64,000 nt of DNA from Adiantum capillus-veneris (Eukaryota; Streptophyta; Polypodiopsida; Polypodiales; Pteridaceae). Below are positions 10,941 to 22,647 of this stretch, one piece after another. The notes below the pieces were generated by a model. The model ran no database searches. It saw nothing but the letters and a program-made list of their open reading frames with translations, and was not told the DNA's origin. A program made the position numbers and the translations under genes. The DNA lies in the NCBI GenBank assembly GCA_014529385.2, contig CM043960.1:22954896-23018895 (forward strand), in the 5' to 3' direction. How positions within the stretch are numbered: position 1 is the stretch's first letter; each line of letters begins with the position of its first letter.

Positions 10941-12060
10941 GTGCTTTGTCATGCTTGATGACTAAGGTGCTTGAGCTCCTAAAGTCAAAAGCATCCCTAC
11001 AAGAGGGGGGGCGAGCCCTTTTCCTAGGGATTAGAGAGAGAACACATACTCACACTCACAAGGGAAGCCCCAGCTTGAAGAGGCAGCAAGGACACATGCC
11101 AGGTCCCTACCCATGTTACCTTCATGTGTTGCTTGAAGCCTATTGGCTAGGCTTCAAAGGGGTCCAATGATAAATTATTTGAATTATCTAATTGTTTTTG
11201 CATTTATCAAGTCCTCTCTCTCAAAGGGGAAAGGGGGACACTTGTCCCAAGGCTATCCCTGTTGCTTGTAATGGCTTCTGCTTGTGATTGGCTAGGCCTG
11301 GAGGGGTCCAATGAGCTTCAAGCATGAGCTACAAGGGGGGGTTGACCCAAGCAAGCTAGGGGGGTGCTTAGGGGGTATACTCACCCACACACACTCACAA
11401 GCACTCTCATGGTGTGCTATGCAAAGTGGAAGAGCTCCCTCTCCAAGCAAGAAAAGGTTGAGAGCCTAGCCCAACACTCTTGGCTATGGAGTGCAAATCC
11501 AACCAAGAGCCATGCTTCAATGCTTAAGCTTGCCATCTCCTTCTTCTTCATTACTATGCTATTATGTATGCTAGCAACAAGAGTATGATAAGTGAGGAAC
11601 TAATTCTTTCTCCTACGAAATGTTTCTTCTTCCTCTTCCCTACCCTCATTCCCTGCTAGCTCTCTCCACCTTCGAAGGTGTTTGAGGTCTTGGGATAGTT
11701 AAAGCTTTCTTCAAGTTTATGTTATGTTGGTGATGCATGAAGCTTTCCATCTTCATTGCTTCACCTAGGTCACAAGGAACACAAAGAATGTATTGTAACA
11801 AGTCTCTCTTAATGGGAGAAATCATAATACAAATGCCTATTGGAGGGGGGACCAGCTCCACATAAATCCGGTCCTCAACTGTTGTCATGTTCTCTAAATT
11901 CTCTCTCTTGCAAAAGTATTGTCCATGCCAAGTTAACTAATTGCTATAATTATGTTGCTATCTTCAATTATGTCTACCCGCTATGCTCACAAAATCATTT
12001 CTTGAAAGTACTCTCATTCAATTCCGCTACTCTCAAATTGAATAGGCAAATTCCATTACA
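10941..12060 (+). mobile_element. Gypsy LTR B (5'-truncated, internally deleted)
   Basis: Matches LTR C from about its position 17932 (TCATGCTTGATGACTAAGG) to the common end ATTCCATTACA. Roughly the first 320 bp of the LTR are missing, and a further ~170 bp is lost after 10975. It serves as the 5' LTR of the second internal region. Confidence 0.9.
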
Positions 12061-12061
12061 T

Positions 12062-12073
12062 TGGTATCAGAGC
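12062..12073 (+). promoter_or_regulatory. Primer-binding site, second internal region
   Basis: TGGTATCAGAGC, the perfect complement expected for plant initiator-Met tRNA, one base after the LTR end. Confidence 0.95.
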
Positions 12074-12474
12074 ATTTGGTTTCTCTTTTCTTGCTTAAGA
12101 AGAGAGGTCCTTAAGTAGCCTATAAATGGTTGATGTTGTTAATTATAATAGAGTAAGTGGAACTGGGATCTAATATCGGTTTTGTTAAGCCCACTATGTG
12201 GGGGATGGTGCACACCTCAGGAGCTTTGGACTTAATAATGGAGTCTTTTTAGACTTGCCTACGGCTTTACCATTATTGAGCCATAAGAAGTCCGAAAGGA
12301 GCTAGCCCTTGGCAACTCTTCTATGTTAGACCTACTCCTCTACTCTCTATAATTAACCACTTTGAGCCGTGGGTGTAGATACTTAAGAGCCGATTTTCAA
12401 AGGCTAAGAGGAGTGGCAACTAAGGTTTTGTATTGCCAAAACATACACTAAGTATAAACATAAATTTTGTTAAC

Positions 12475-13857
12475 ATGGCTGACAATAATCAAGAGAGTAG
12501 AATGAACATTGATAGCTTTGATTTTGCACATGAAGGTGCTAATGATGATGCTCCCATGTTTGTGAATTATCTCGTCACTAGGTTGCAACAAGCTATGGGC
12601 AACCCTGTTTTGCAATCCGAAGTTACTCACCAACTTCGTGCTTATGGAATTTCCCTTCCTCTCCCAGAGGAGAGAGAGCTTAGGAGGCCTCTTGAAGAGA
12701 CCCCCAAAAGAAGACTCTCTCCCATTCGAGAGGAGGAATCCAAAGAGAAAGAAAGCAATGACAGTCTAAGTTCTTCTGAAGATGTGGCTCCACGAAGACG
12801 GCGGTCTAGACGATCGCCTACTCCTCCCAAGAGGAAAAGAGCAACCTATAGTTCTTCTCCTCATCACTTTGAAAGGCAAGAGAGGAAACAAAGGAAGAAA
12901 AGGGCTAGGAAGAGGTCACCCTCTTCTCCTTCTTCTTCACCTTCCTCCTCTTCCGATGAAAGTTATGGCTATTCTCCTAGAGAATACAAGAGGGGAGGAC
13001 ATCGCAAATCATTTCCTGCATGGAGAAGGTCACAAAAGCTAAAGAAGTTCAAGGAGGGAGGAAAGAGTATCTCTTTTCTCACCTACGATGGCACCTTTGG
13101 TGCTACCGACAAAGTGTTGGCCTTCATCCAGCAATTTGATGCGGCCTTTGGGGACAAGGGCTTCACAGAGTCCTCCAAGCTACGCCATGTAGCTATGCAC
13201 TTCCAAAAATCAGCTCGTCAATGGTGGGCTAGCCTTCGTGGCAATGGAGAAGCCCCAAAGACATGGAAAACTCTACGAGTTTCCATCATGAAGCAATTTC
13301 TTCCAAGTGATACTAAAGATAAAGTTCTTACCGAATGGCGCGGCTTGAAGCTTCTCTCTCATGAGTCTATCAACAAGTATGTAGACAAGTTTTGGGATTT
13401 ACATCTCAAAGCTACTGTCTTTCAAAAGATAGACTTGCCGAACAAAGACAACAATTTTGTGCGGGATTACCTGAAGAGATGCCCGAATACATCAACTCTC
13501 AACGGCCCGATACTATTACCGAAGTAATCCACCACACCATGGTTGCTTCACGCATCAATTTCCATCAAGGGGCTAGACGTAATGTCAAGCCCATGGAAAA
13601 CAAAGATAAAAATGATGCAAAGGGGAAATCCAATGCTCAAAATAATTCCCAAGGCACTTCCAACAACAACAACAACAACAATCGGTCCAAGGAGAAGGGA
13701 GTTTACAAAGGTAAAAACAAACTCTCTCCTGAAGAGCTTGAAGCTTTTCGCAAGGACCATAAATGTTTCAAGTGTGGGGAGCAAGGACATGGCTATCGTT
13801 CTTGCCCCAAGAAGAATACTCGCAATGAGACTCCTAGGGCTTCCACCATCGAAGCTC
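12475..13857 (+). pseudogene. Gypsy gag (nucleocapsid/capsid), second internal region
   Basis: ATG 12475 opens a frame running to 13527. It covers an acidic N-terminus, an Arg/Ser-rich basic block (RRRRSRRSPTPPKRKR), a Ser-rich linker and the retrotransposon gag core ([32 protein letters not shown]). At about 13434 one T is missing compared with the first copy (GACTTGCCG against GACTTTGCCG). This shifts translation out of frame; the correct frame continues from 13392 onward and carries the CCHC zinc knuckle [14 protein letters not shown] at 13764-13805. In life this protein would form the particle and package element RNA. One indel makes it non-functional. Confidence 0.93.
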
Positions 13858-13904
13858 CAAAAGAGGATGCTCATTGCAAAGGATCATCACTCTTCTATGC
13901 TTGG

Positions 13905-15760
13905 GGAAAGGTAAGAGAGCATGATGCCTTCATCTTGTTTGACCCTGGCTCTACTCTCAACTTCATATCAATAGAGTTGGCCACCAAGTTGGGCATTCAA
14001 GCTTTTGAGATGGGAGATATAGTAACAGCTGATGCAGCTTTCAAGGGACAACAAGCCTCCGTTACTCCCTTGATTGGGAAGTTGAGGCTTCATGTCCAAA
14101 GCTATGTCGACAAAGAAGACTTCTTCATCTCTCCTCTCCAACATCAGGATGTTATCCTAGGGGCACCATGGTTTGATCGCATGGCTGCCAACATGAAGTT
14201 CCCTGAAAGGAGAATTTACTTCACCTATGGGGGAAAGAACATGTATATAGATGCTAGTGAGCGTGGTCGCACTATTCTACTTGTAAATCCTCTTTCTTTT
14301 GATAAATCAATGAAGAGCTCAGTTTCTGCGTACATGATTTATGTCAAAGAGTCTCTAAAAGCTAATAATGTTTCATCAAATGAAAATGATAGGAATCAAG
14401 AAGAGTTAGACTTGTCTACTTTTCTAAAAGGATTCCAAGATGTGTTCATCGATGATATCCCTATGGACCTACCTCCAAAACGAGGGGATGATGACCATTG
14501 TATTGAGCTCCTTCCAGGAAGCTCACCGCCTAACAAACCTCCTTATCGAGTCTCACAAGCTCAACAAGAGGAGATTATGAGGCAAGTACAGGAATTGGTA
14601 GACAAAGGGATGGTGAGGCCTAGTTCCTCTCCCTTTTGTTCTCCAGTCCTTTTAGTGCAAAAGAAAGATGGTACATACCGTATGTGTGTGGACTATCGAG
14701 CACTAAACCATATCACTATCAAAAACAGATTTCCCGTGCCTCGGGTAGAAGATCTATTTGATAAGCTACAAGGCTCTACCTACTTCAGTAGGATTGACCT
14801 TAAGAGTGTCTATCATCAAATAAGGATAGTGGATGAAGATCCTAAAGACCGCGTTTCGCACAACATTTGGTCTTTATGAATATCTAGTCATGCCTTTTGG
14901 CTTGACTAATACACCAGCTACTTTCAATCGTCTCATGGAGAAAATTTTTAGACCATATCGTAAATTCACTGGAGTGTTCTTTGATGATATCATCATCTAC
15001 TCCAAGTCTTTGGAGGAACATAGGCAACATCTCCAAGTGATTTTTCAAGCCTTGAGGGAGAACAAACTTTTTCTCAACCAAAAGAAAAGTGAATTCTTCC
15101 TTCAAGAGATTCAATATCTAGGTCATATTATCTCTCACGATGGTATTCGTATGGATCCATCAAAGTTAGAGGTAATAAAATCATGGCCTAACCCAAGGAA
15201 TCTACATGAGCTAAGAAGCTTTATTGGTATGTGTGCATACTATAGACGCTTCATAGCAAAATTCTCTCAAGTAGCAGGACCACTACATGACTTAACAAAG
15301 AAGAACGTTAAGTTTGTATGGACTGCTAAGGAGCAAAATGCTTTTGAAAAACTCAAAGAGAAGCTTACTTCCCAACCAGTCCTCGTGCTTCTGGATCTCT
15401 CAAAGCCATTTGAGGTCCAATGTGATGTGTGTGGTGATTGCCTTGGAGCGGTTCTGCTTCAAGAAGGGCATGCCATAGCATATGAGAGCCGAAGGCTCAA
15501 TAGTGATGAACGAGTCTTGGGCATTTATGAGAAAGATCTTTTAGCTGTTCTACATGCCCTAGACACATGGAAGCACTACCTATTGGGGACTCCATTTATC
15601 CTACGAACCGACCACCAAAGTCTCAAGTATTTCATGACGCAAACCAAGCTTTCCGACAAACAAATTAGGTGGGCAAATTTTCTTTCGCAATTTAATTTCC
15701 ATATTGCTCACATAGCTGGTAAGCACAATCAAGTTGCCGATGCACTTTCACGACGACCAA
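13905..15760 (+). pseudogene. Gypsy protease, reverse transcriptase and RNase H
   Basis: The retropepsin-like region has [11 protein letters not shown] at about 13940, with proline in the central position of the usual D-T/S-G triad, as in the first copy. RT follows: [17 protein letters not shown], then YFSRIDLKS, a frameshift near 14850, then MPFGLTNTPATF and the catalytic box FFDD at 14977-14988 (Phe-Phe instead of Tyr-Val is seen in other plant Ty3 elements). RNase H follows with VQCDVCGDCLGAVL, the RTDHQSLKYF segment and HNQVADALSRRP. Apart from the frameshift the region is well preserved. Confidence 0.93.
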
Positions 15761-17255
15761 AAGTTAATGCGGTGTCTATAGCTACTCACAATGATCTATC
15801 CTCTATGATAGATGAGTATGCTACTGACCCTGACTTTAGAGACATAATGTCAGCCCTTGCTTTGGGGAAGAAAGAGGAACCATTCACCTTGCAGGATGGT
15901 TATCTTCTCCACGGCAATAGGCTATGTGCTACCCATTCCCTTCGTGAGAAGGTTATGTATGAATCCCATGCTCCTCCATATGCAGGGCATAGAGGTATTC
16001 AACCTACTCTCCGAGGAGTAGAGACGTATTTCTATTGGCCTACCCTGAAAGTGGACATACAAGAGTATGTTTCAAAATGTGTAGTATGCCAAAAGACCAA
16101 GTATGATAGAGAGAAGCAACCTGGATTACTCCAGCCATTACCTATTCCAAATTCACCATGGGAGAGTATATCCATGGATTTCATCTTTGGATTACCCAAG
16201 TCTATCCATGGAAATACAGGAATATGGACAATAGTCGACAGGTTTAGCAAGCAAGCACATTTTATTCCTGTCAAAAAGACTATTAAGGCACATCAAATGG
16301 CAACTCTCTTCATATCTCAGATTTTCAAGCACCATGGATTACCCACATCCATCGTGTCAGATAGAGATCCTAGAATGACCAGTAATTTCTGGAAAGGTCT
16401 CTTTGAAAATCTAGGAACAAGATTGAATTTCTCTTCGGCCTATCACCCACAAACGGATGGCCAAAGTGAGATAGCCAATCTTACGATACTCGATCTACTC
16501 AAGACTTATGTTACCGAAGTAGATCAACGCTCATAATGGGAAAAGTACCTACCTCTAGTAGAGTATGCCTACAATAATACTGTACATACTTCTATGGGGA
16601 AAGCACCTTTCGAGATCATAGAGGGAAGACCTAAAAGTCCCTTGCTACTCAAAGTACATGGGAAGATCTTCGCCGCCGATGAGTATAGCCGTGACCTACA
16701 AGAATCTTTTCAAAAGATTAGGGAGGCTATATCCATCTCTCAACAAAGGCAAAAAGCTGCTGCTGATAAGCACAGAGAGCCTTAATGTTCAAAGAAAATG
16801 ATTGGGTCTTACTCAAGTTTCCTAAGGCTCGATTAAGGCAAACGACAGGCAAAAATCCTACGGGCCATCAAAAGTATTATGCTAAACTAGCAAAAAGATA
16901 CTATGGTCTTTTCCAAATCTTGAAGCCCATCAATGAGACGGCTTATCAACTCAAGTTGCCCAACCATTGGCTCATACACAATGCCTTTCATGTAAGCCTA
17001 CTTAAGCCCTACAAAGGAGAGCCACCAACTAAACCAATTATTGAAGACCCTCCCGAAGTTGAAGACCAAGAAGAGGTGCTACAACCCGAAGCTGTCCTTC
17101 GGCATGAAGACAAGGTACTACGACATGGTAAGATTATCCGACGGTATCTTATTAAGTTCAAAAATTATCCTTTTGAAGATGCTAGATGGATGCAAGGAAT
17201 ACAACTTAAGGATAGTATGAACCTTGTCAATGCTTACAATGCTACATTAGAGTAA
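15761..17255 (+). pseudogene. Gypsy integrase with C-terminal chromodomain
   Basis: The zinc-binding N-terminus has the histidines around HAPPYAGHRG and the CVVCQK pair. The catalytic core shows aspartates in SMDFIFGLP and VSDRDPRMTS, with the glutamate in QTDGQSEIAN. A TAA at 16534-16536 interrupts it, a second TAA lies at 16783-16785, and the frame shifts there. The last ORF (16785-17255) carries the GPY/F-type C-terminus and VLRHGKIIRRYLIKFKNYPF, which reads as a chromodomain. Chromodomain plus an initiator-Met primer site identifies a chromovirus; such domains are known to bias integration toward particular chromatin. Stops and frameshift make it inactive. Confidence 0.9.
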
Positions 17256-17600
17256 GCAAATGTACAAATTTCTTTTAAATGACTCGTGTTTTTGTCTTAT
17301 TAGACTAGTCCTCTTTTTAATTGTGCACAAATTTAACTAGTATGTATACTTAGAATCACGTTTGTGATGACGACGTCTCTCAAACACCAAGTAGAACTTG
17401 TCACTCTACTTTGGGAGAATGAAATGGACTAAAGAGCAGACATGCTTGCGGCAGCTATGTCTCCCAAGCACCAAACGGATTAGTCATCCATCTTGGAAAG
17501 ATGTCGTAGGGTAAAAAGGGATCCTCTACCCGCTAAGTAAAATTGACTAATGACTAAGGCTTTATCTCTTCTACCTCATAGTCGAGGACGACTATGATTT
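17256..17600 (+). other. Gypsy 3' untranslated region
   Basis: Non-coding stretch between the integrase stop and the polypurine tract. No ORF or further domain is seen. Confidence 0.7.
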
Positions 17601-17614
17601 CAAGAGAGAGGTAA
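17601..17614 (+). promoter_or_regulatory. Polypurine tract before LTR C
   Basis: CAAGAGAGAGGTAA lies directly upstream of TGCCATAAAATC and downstream of GTCGAGGACG, a common Ty3 3'-end context. It would prime plus-strand DNA synthesis. Confidence 0.75.
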
Positions 17615-19253
17615 TGCCATAAAATCTAATATCTAATATCTAACCAACCCAAATGATTATCTCGTATTAAATTGATCACTTAATGTGGGAGAATAAACGG
17701 GAACAAGTGTTAAGATATAGACATGGCTTATAGATCTATCTCAACACGGGGCAATGGTAAAGGGGCCCAAATGAGAGATGGTCTATCAAAGAGCAAGGCT
17801 AACAAATGGAGCATAAGACCTTAGGGTTAGCTTCATTGAAGACCTCCAATAATGTGTGTAAAAGGCCTTTGACCTTAGGTAAGCTAGGGCTGAGCTTGAG
17901 GCGCGGGAACTCGACCCAGCTCGAGGTGCTTGTCCTGCTTGTCATGCTTGATGACTAAGGTGCTTGAGATGCTTGATGATTGAGGTGCTTGAGATGTTTG
18001 AGGTGCTTAATTATTGAGATGCTTGAGGTGCTTGACATGCTTGAGATGCTAGGGTTGCACTTAAGGTGAGAACCTAGCCCAAGCTTAAAGTGCTTAACAG
18101 CCAAGCTTGTGGTGGGAACTAGGCCTATGTATGAGGGGCTTGAGGTGTCAAAAAGTCAAATATTCAATCCCTACAAGGAGGGGGTGATCCCGACATGAGG
18201 GGATATGAGAGAGAACACCCACACACTCACACAAGGCATGCATGGTACAAATAAAGCAAAAGGGACACTTGTCAAGTTCCTCCTCATGTTGCCCTCATAG
18301 TGTGCTTGAAGCCTATTGGTTGGCCACCCAAGGGGTCCAATAATAATTTAGGAGATTTAATTAAATGATTTAGCATTTATCTAGCCCTCTCTCTCAAAGG
18401 GGAAAGGGGGACACTTGTCTCAAGGCTACCCTTGCTGCTTGTAATGCCTCCCGCTTGTGATTGGCTAGGCCTGGAGGGGTCCGATGAGCTTCAAGCATGA
18501 GCTACAAGGGGGGGTCGACCCAAGCAAGCTAGGGGGTTGCTTAGGGGGTATACTCACCCACACACACTCATAAACACTCTCATTGTGTGCTATGCAAAGT
18601 GCAGGAGCTCCCTCTCCTTCTCCAAGCAAGTAGAGGTTGAGAGCCTACACCAACACTCTTGGATATGGAGTGCAAATCCAACCAAGAGCCATGCTTCAAT
18701 GCTTAAGCTTGCCATCTCCTTCTTCTTCATTACTATGCTATTATGTATGCTAGCAACAAGAGTTATGATAAGTGAGGAACTAATTCTGTCTCCTACGAAA
18801 TGTTTCTTCTTGCTCTTCCCTACCCTCATCCCCTGCTAGCTCTCTCCACCTTCGAAGGTGTTTGAGGTCTTGGGACTGAGGCTTGGGATAGTTAAAGCTT
18901 TCTTCAAGTTTATGTTATGTTTGTGTTGCATGAAGCTTTCCATCTTCATTGCATCACCTAGGTCACAAGGAACACAAAGATTGTATTGTAACAAGTCTCT
19001 CTTAATGGGAGAAATCATAATACAAATGCCTATTGGAGGGGGGACCGACTCCACATAAATCCGGTCCTCAACTATTGTCATGTTCTCTAAATTCTCTCTC
19101 TTGCAAAAGTATTGTTCATGCCAAGTTAACTAACTGCTATGATTATGTTTCTATCTTCAATTATGTTCACCCGCTATGCTCACAAAGTCATTACTCAAAA
19201 GTACTCTCATTAATTTCCGCTACACTCAAATTAAATAGGCCAATTCCATTACA
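17615..19253 (+). mobile_element. Gypsy LTR C (complete 3' LTR)
   Basis: Begins TGCCATAAAATC, one change from LTR A, and ends ATTCCATTACA, then GGGGA. Only two differences from LTR A appear in the first ~170 bases. It points toward the FRIGIDA-like gene, whose start codon is 753 bp beyond its end. Confidence 0.95.
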
Positions 19254-19304
19254 GGGGACATGCGGCAGTGCATGTAGAGTTTATGAAGCTACACAAGCTA
19301 GGTT

Positions 19305-19323
19305 AGGGGGGGGGGGGGGGGGG

Positions 19324-19376
<53 letters not shown>
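19305..19376. repeat. G homopolymer followed by (GA)n
   Basis: About 22 G residues followed by about 50 bases of GA repeat, in the same G/GA arrangement as 5041-5109 but in reverse order. Confidence 0.96.
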
Positions 19377-19377
<1 letters not shown>

Positions 19378-19890
19378 CTTCCCTTTGCAAGTGATGGCCT
19401 TTGATGTTTAAAGCTCCAATTTTTTTGCTATGGGGCTGTCCTTTTGAATGACGTATGGCTCTGCTTCCTTGTGAAATCAACCCCTTTGCTAGAACTTTCT
19501 TCACCTCAATAGACCCCTAGGCCATTGTAGTATACATTGGGTTGGAGGGAGAGAGAAGCTTCCCTTTGCAAGTGATGGCCTTTGATGTTAAAGCTCCACA
19601 TTTTTTGCACTGGGACTGTCCACTTGAATGGCGTATGGCTCTCTGCTTCCTTGTGAAATCAACCCCTTCGCTAGAACTTTCTTCACCTCAATAGACCCTT
19701 AGGCCATTGCCGTATACATTTAGTTGGAGGGGGAGAGAAGCTTCCCTTTGCAAGTGATGGCCTTTAATGTTAAAGCTCCAAAATTTGCTATGGGACTGTC
19801 CTCTTGAATGGCGTATGGCTCTCCCTTCGCTGGAACTTTCTTCACCTCAATAGACCCCTACGCCATTGCCATATACATTTCGTTGGAGAA
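19370..19890 (+). repeat. Three ~182-bp tandem repeats upstream of the FRIGIDA-like gene
   Basis: Units begin with GAGAGAAGCTTCCCTTTGCA at about 19370, 19551 and 19733 and end with CATTTNGTTGGAG-like sequence. The first two are about 182 bp; the third lacks about 24 bp (the GCTTCCTTGTGAAATCAACC part). They occupy the proximal promoter and possible 5' UTR, ending about 117 bp before the start codon. Confidence 0.92.
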
Positions 19891-20006
19891 GTAGGGTAAT
19901 GTTCGAGCTCTTGTATGTCTTGTAGAGTGCAGGTAGTTTTAAGGTAAAGATAACCGACAGGCTCTCTTCTTGACGTTTGAAACCCTAAGACTCGGAGGTG
20001 GTGGCT

Positions 20007-22045
20007 ATGGCACCCGCTCTTTCGGCCAAGGAGCGCACCGAGAAGACCTTTGCAGAGCTCGAGAGTTTTCAGAACTTGCTCGCAGCTTTCACTTCAGAGT
20101 GGAATGATCTTGATGCCTTCATTGCAGAGGTTGACAAGTCCGTCGCCCTCAAGCACGAGGAGCTACTGGCCAAGGAGAAGGCTTTCGAAGAGAAGAACAT
20201 GAAGGCCTTTGAGGAGCTCGACAAACGTGAAGAGGCCATACCTGTCCGAGAAAAGTCTCTCCTTGCGAAGCTTCAACATCAGAAGGATGCTGCTATAGCA
20301 AAGTATGGCGACGGACCTTCTGCTGACAAACAGGAAGCCATGGATGTAGATGTGCAAGCCTCAGATGATGAGGATAGTGATGCGGAGATGAAGGAGAGGA
20401 AGGACACGCATGCTGCAGGCTCCAAAGTGAAGAAGGAAGCATCATCAGCACACCCTGAGGTAAGAGTTCGACCGCAGATTCTATCTCTGTGCGAGAAAAT
20501 GGATGGGGAGGGGCTTAGGAAGTTCATTGTAGATCATAGAAAGGAGATTGCTGCATTGAGGAATGAGGTTACCGCAGCGCTTCATAGTGCCATAGATCCC
20601 TCAAGGCTTGTGTTGAAAGCCTTGGAGGGTTATCATGTGTTAGAATTGGATTCTAACCACGCAAAGGAGACTGGGGCATCAACAAACCGACGTGCATGCA
20701 TTTTGCTCTTGGAATGCCTCGCAGAGGTACTGCGTGATGGGGAAGAGAATCCCATTGTACCTCCCAACATCAAGGAAGCGGCCAAGGAGGTTGCAAAGCT
20801 ATGGAGGTCCAAGCGTGATGCTACTCTCTCCTCATCATCGGATGCAGGTAGCGAGAACTCTCTCGATGCCCAGGCTTTCCTTCAGCTCCTTATGACATTC
20901 GGTGTCGCCTCAGAATTTGATGAGGATGAGCTGCTCAAGCTCGTTTATGCAGTCTGCCGTCGCAGGCAGACACCAGCTCTTTGCCAGTCTCTTGGCCTCC
21001 AGCATAAAATGTCAGGTAGTTTTCTGACCCAAGTATGGGCTCCTGGCCTCTGAAACATTTAAAGTATTGGACTAGTGTACATATCAAGGCTGTTTTCTGT
21101 GCGACTATTCAAAGGTTGTCTACATCTTATGCGTGGAAAGCATATTAGGTGCTTGTCAATTTTGAACTGTAGATCTTCTTTCCATCAACGTGAAGAAACT
21201 GCTTTGTTGTTTGCCGGAGTTCATCTGTCTCTTTTGAGAGATGTGAACTCACTGTTTTGCATTTTCTCCTACAGAGTTTGTGGAAACTCTTAATAAAGAT
21301 GGCAAACAAATTGAGGCATTGGGTTTTGCTCATCATTTTGGGCTAATGGAGAAAATCCAGCCAGCTGCTATGCTGAAGGCCTACTTGAAAGAAGTGCGCA
21401 GAGTTGCTCAGGAGATGCCTAAGAATGGAGCCAACCCCAAGGTAGCTAGATGGTATATAAGATGTATTCTGTGTTTGCAGAGGTTGTTTCTAATGTTTTT
21501 CTGACCGGTTTTGGAAGCAGCATGAGTCTATGATGAAGGAGCTAGCAGCCGTAAAAGCCGTTATACGGGTTGTGGAAGAGTACAATCTTGGGGACCAGTT
21601 TTCAACTGATGGGCTCCAGAAAAGGTTGGTGCAATTAGAGAAATCAAAAGCAGATAGGAGAAAACCTGCAGTAATGGGCAAGGGTCAAGCACAGTTTAAA
21701 AAACCTCGTTTAAGTGGAGGTGGCCAAGGGGGAGGCAGTCACCTGCATGCAGGGCCCGTTGAAAGAGGACAATATGGTGGCGCCAATACTACCTCTTATA
21801 CTCTTTCTGGTCAAGCTGTTTATGATAGACGCTCTCAAGGTGCCTACAGTTCTGTATATGGTGCTGATGCTCGAAGCCCTGGATCAATATCTAATTCCTA
21901 CCTGTATGCCTCTGATGTGCTAAGTGGGTCAGCTTATCCAGCAGCTGCATCGTCGTATTCTGGTCTTTCCGGGGGGTACTCTGGTTATCCGTATGGGCAT
22001 GGGCTAGTGAATCAGTCATCATATCCATCAACTTACCTTCGCTGA
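20007..22045 (+). CDS. FRIGIDA-like protein, three exons
   Basis: Exons 20007-21015, 21275-21441 and 21521-22045 join in frame to 1701 nt (566 aa plus stop). Introns have GT-AG ends (TCAG|GTAGTT to CTACAG|AG; CAAG|GTAGCT to AAGCAG|CA), and the phase-1 and phase-0 junctions restore one frame. The start is the first ATG after a GTG-GTG-GCT stretch. The N-terminal ~95 residues form a charged coiled coil (TEKTFAELESFQNLL onward). An acidic block (ASDDEDSDAEMKE) follows at about 118-130, then the FRIGIDA domain from about residue 154 (RPQILSLCEKMDG) through KQIEALGFAHHFGL and AAMLKAYLKE. The tail is Gly/Ser/Tyr-rich. FRIGIDA-family proteins are nuclear scaffold proteins; founder members act with FLC activation in flowering control, but the role of this member is unknown. 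No disruption is seen. The subfamily cannot be fixed by eye. Confidence 0.93.
21016..21274 (+). other. Intron 1 of the FRIGIDA-like gene
   Basis: 259 bp, GTAGTT donor and a T-rich tract ending CTCCTACAG. Joining gives a glutamate codon split after its first base. Confidence 0.88.
21442..21520 (+). other. Intron 2 of the FRIGIDA-like gene
   Basis: 79 bp, GTAGCT donor and TTGGAAGCAG acceptor, phase 0. It is near the lower size limit typical of plant introns. Confidence 0.85.
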
Positions 22046-22476
22046 GGGGTCTTTTGTACTGAAGGCCTGAGCAGATGAACAGGCATGTCATTTTTACACA
22101 CGAGAGAAAATTTGGCTGAAAATGTTATTGAACAAAGCATCACATAGGTCGGTGCACCTTTTTCTGGTATAGAATTGTGAACTGTAATTGTGTTATTGCT
22201 CGTTGCATCTATCCACTATCGTGATTGCTCTTGTACTGTTTGGTGTTTGCGTAGGGGTGTTTTGAGTCGGGCGCATCGTTGTATTCAGATATTCTATGCC
22301 TTAGTTGCATAGTGTGGGAATGCTGCCTTGCTTGGGCATAAGTAGGAATTGTCAAGGGAAGTATTTAGTCCTGTTTTTTTGGGAGTGTTTGAAATAGTTC
22401 AATCTCTCTAGACTAAAGGAAGTATTTAGTCTTTAATAATATGGGGGAGAGAGTGGTGGGCTTGGCCCAAATCCAG
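22046..22476 (+). other. 3' UTR and downstream flank of the FRIGIDA-like gene
   Basis: T-rich non-coding sequence. No poly(A) signal can be assigned with confidence and no ORF is seen. Confidence 0.5.
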
Positions 22477-22496
22477 ACACACACACACACACACAC

Positions 22497-22548
<52 letters not shown>
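22477..22548. repeat. (CA)n-(GA)n compound microsatellite
   Basis: About 20 bases of CA followed by about 50 bases of GA. Confidence 0.96.
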
Positions 22549-22549
<1 letters not shown>

Positions 22550-22647
22550 ATGCACAGGCAGATGATTTATTGATTCCAAAACATTTCATTTATTTTATGC
22601 TGCTCAATATTTGCACGTCTTCTTTTTTTCCCCTTGTTATTTTTTTG

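Larger units (their letters stand above)
6871..19253 (+). mobile_element. Composite Ty3/gypsy chromovirus: LTR-int-LTR-int-LTR
   Basis: Three LTR copies alternate with two internal regions, all on the plus strand. The outer LTRs (6871-8510 and 17615-19253; 1640 and 1639 bp) are complete. The middle one (about 10941-12060) has lost its 5' part. GGGGA lies immediately before the first LTR (6866-6870) and immediately after the last (19254-19258), as expected of a 5-bp target duplication flanking the whole array. The first internal region stops just before RT; the second is full length but has frameshifts and stops. The array most likely arose by unequal recombination between LTRs followed by a deletion. 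Confidence 0.9.

Noticed and set aside
19998-20006. Upstream GTG as start of the FRIGIDA-like protein
   Set aside because: Plant genes rarely initiate at GTG, and an ATG follows nine bases later in the same frame.
21016-21053. Read-through of exon 1 to the stop at 21051-21053
   Set aside because: A GTAGTT donor and a good downstream acceptor restore the FRIGIDA domain; read-through would truncate it.
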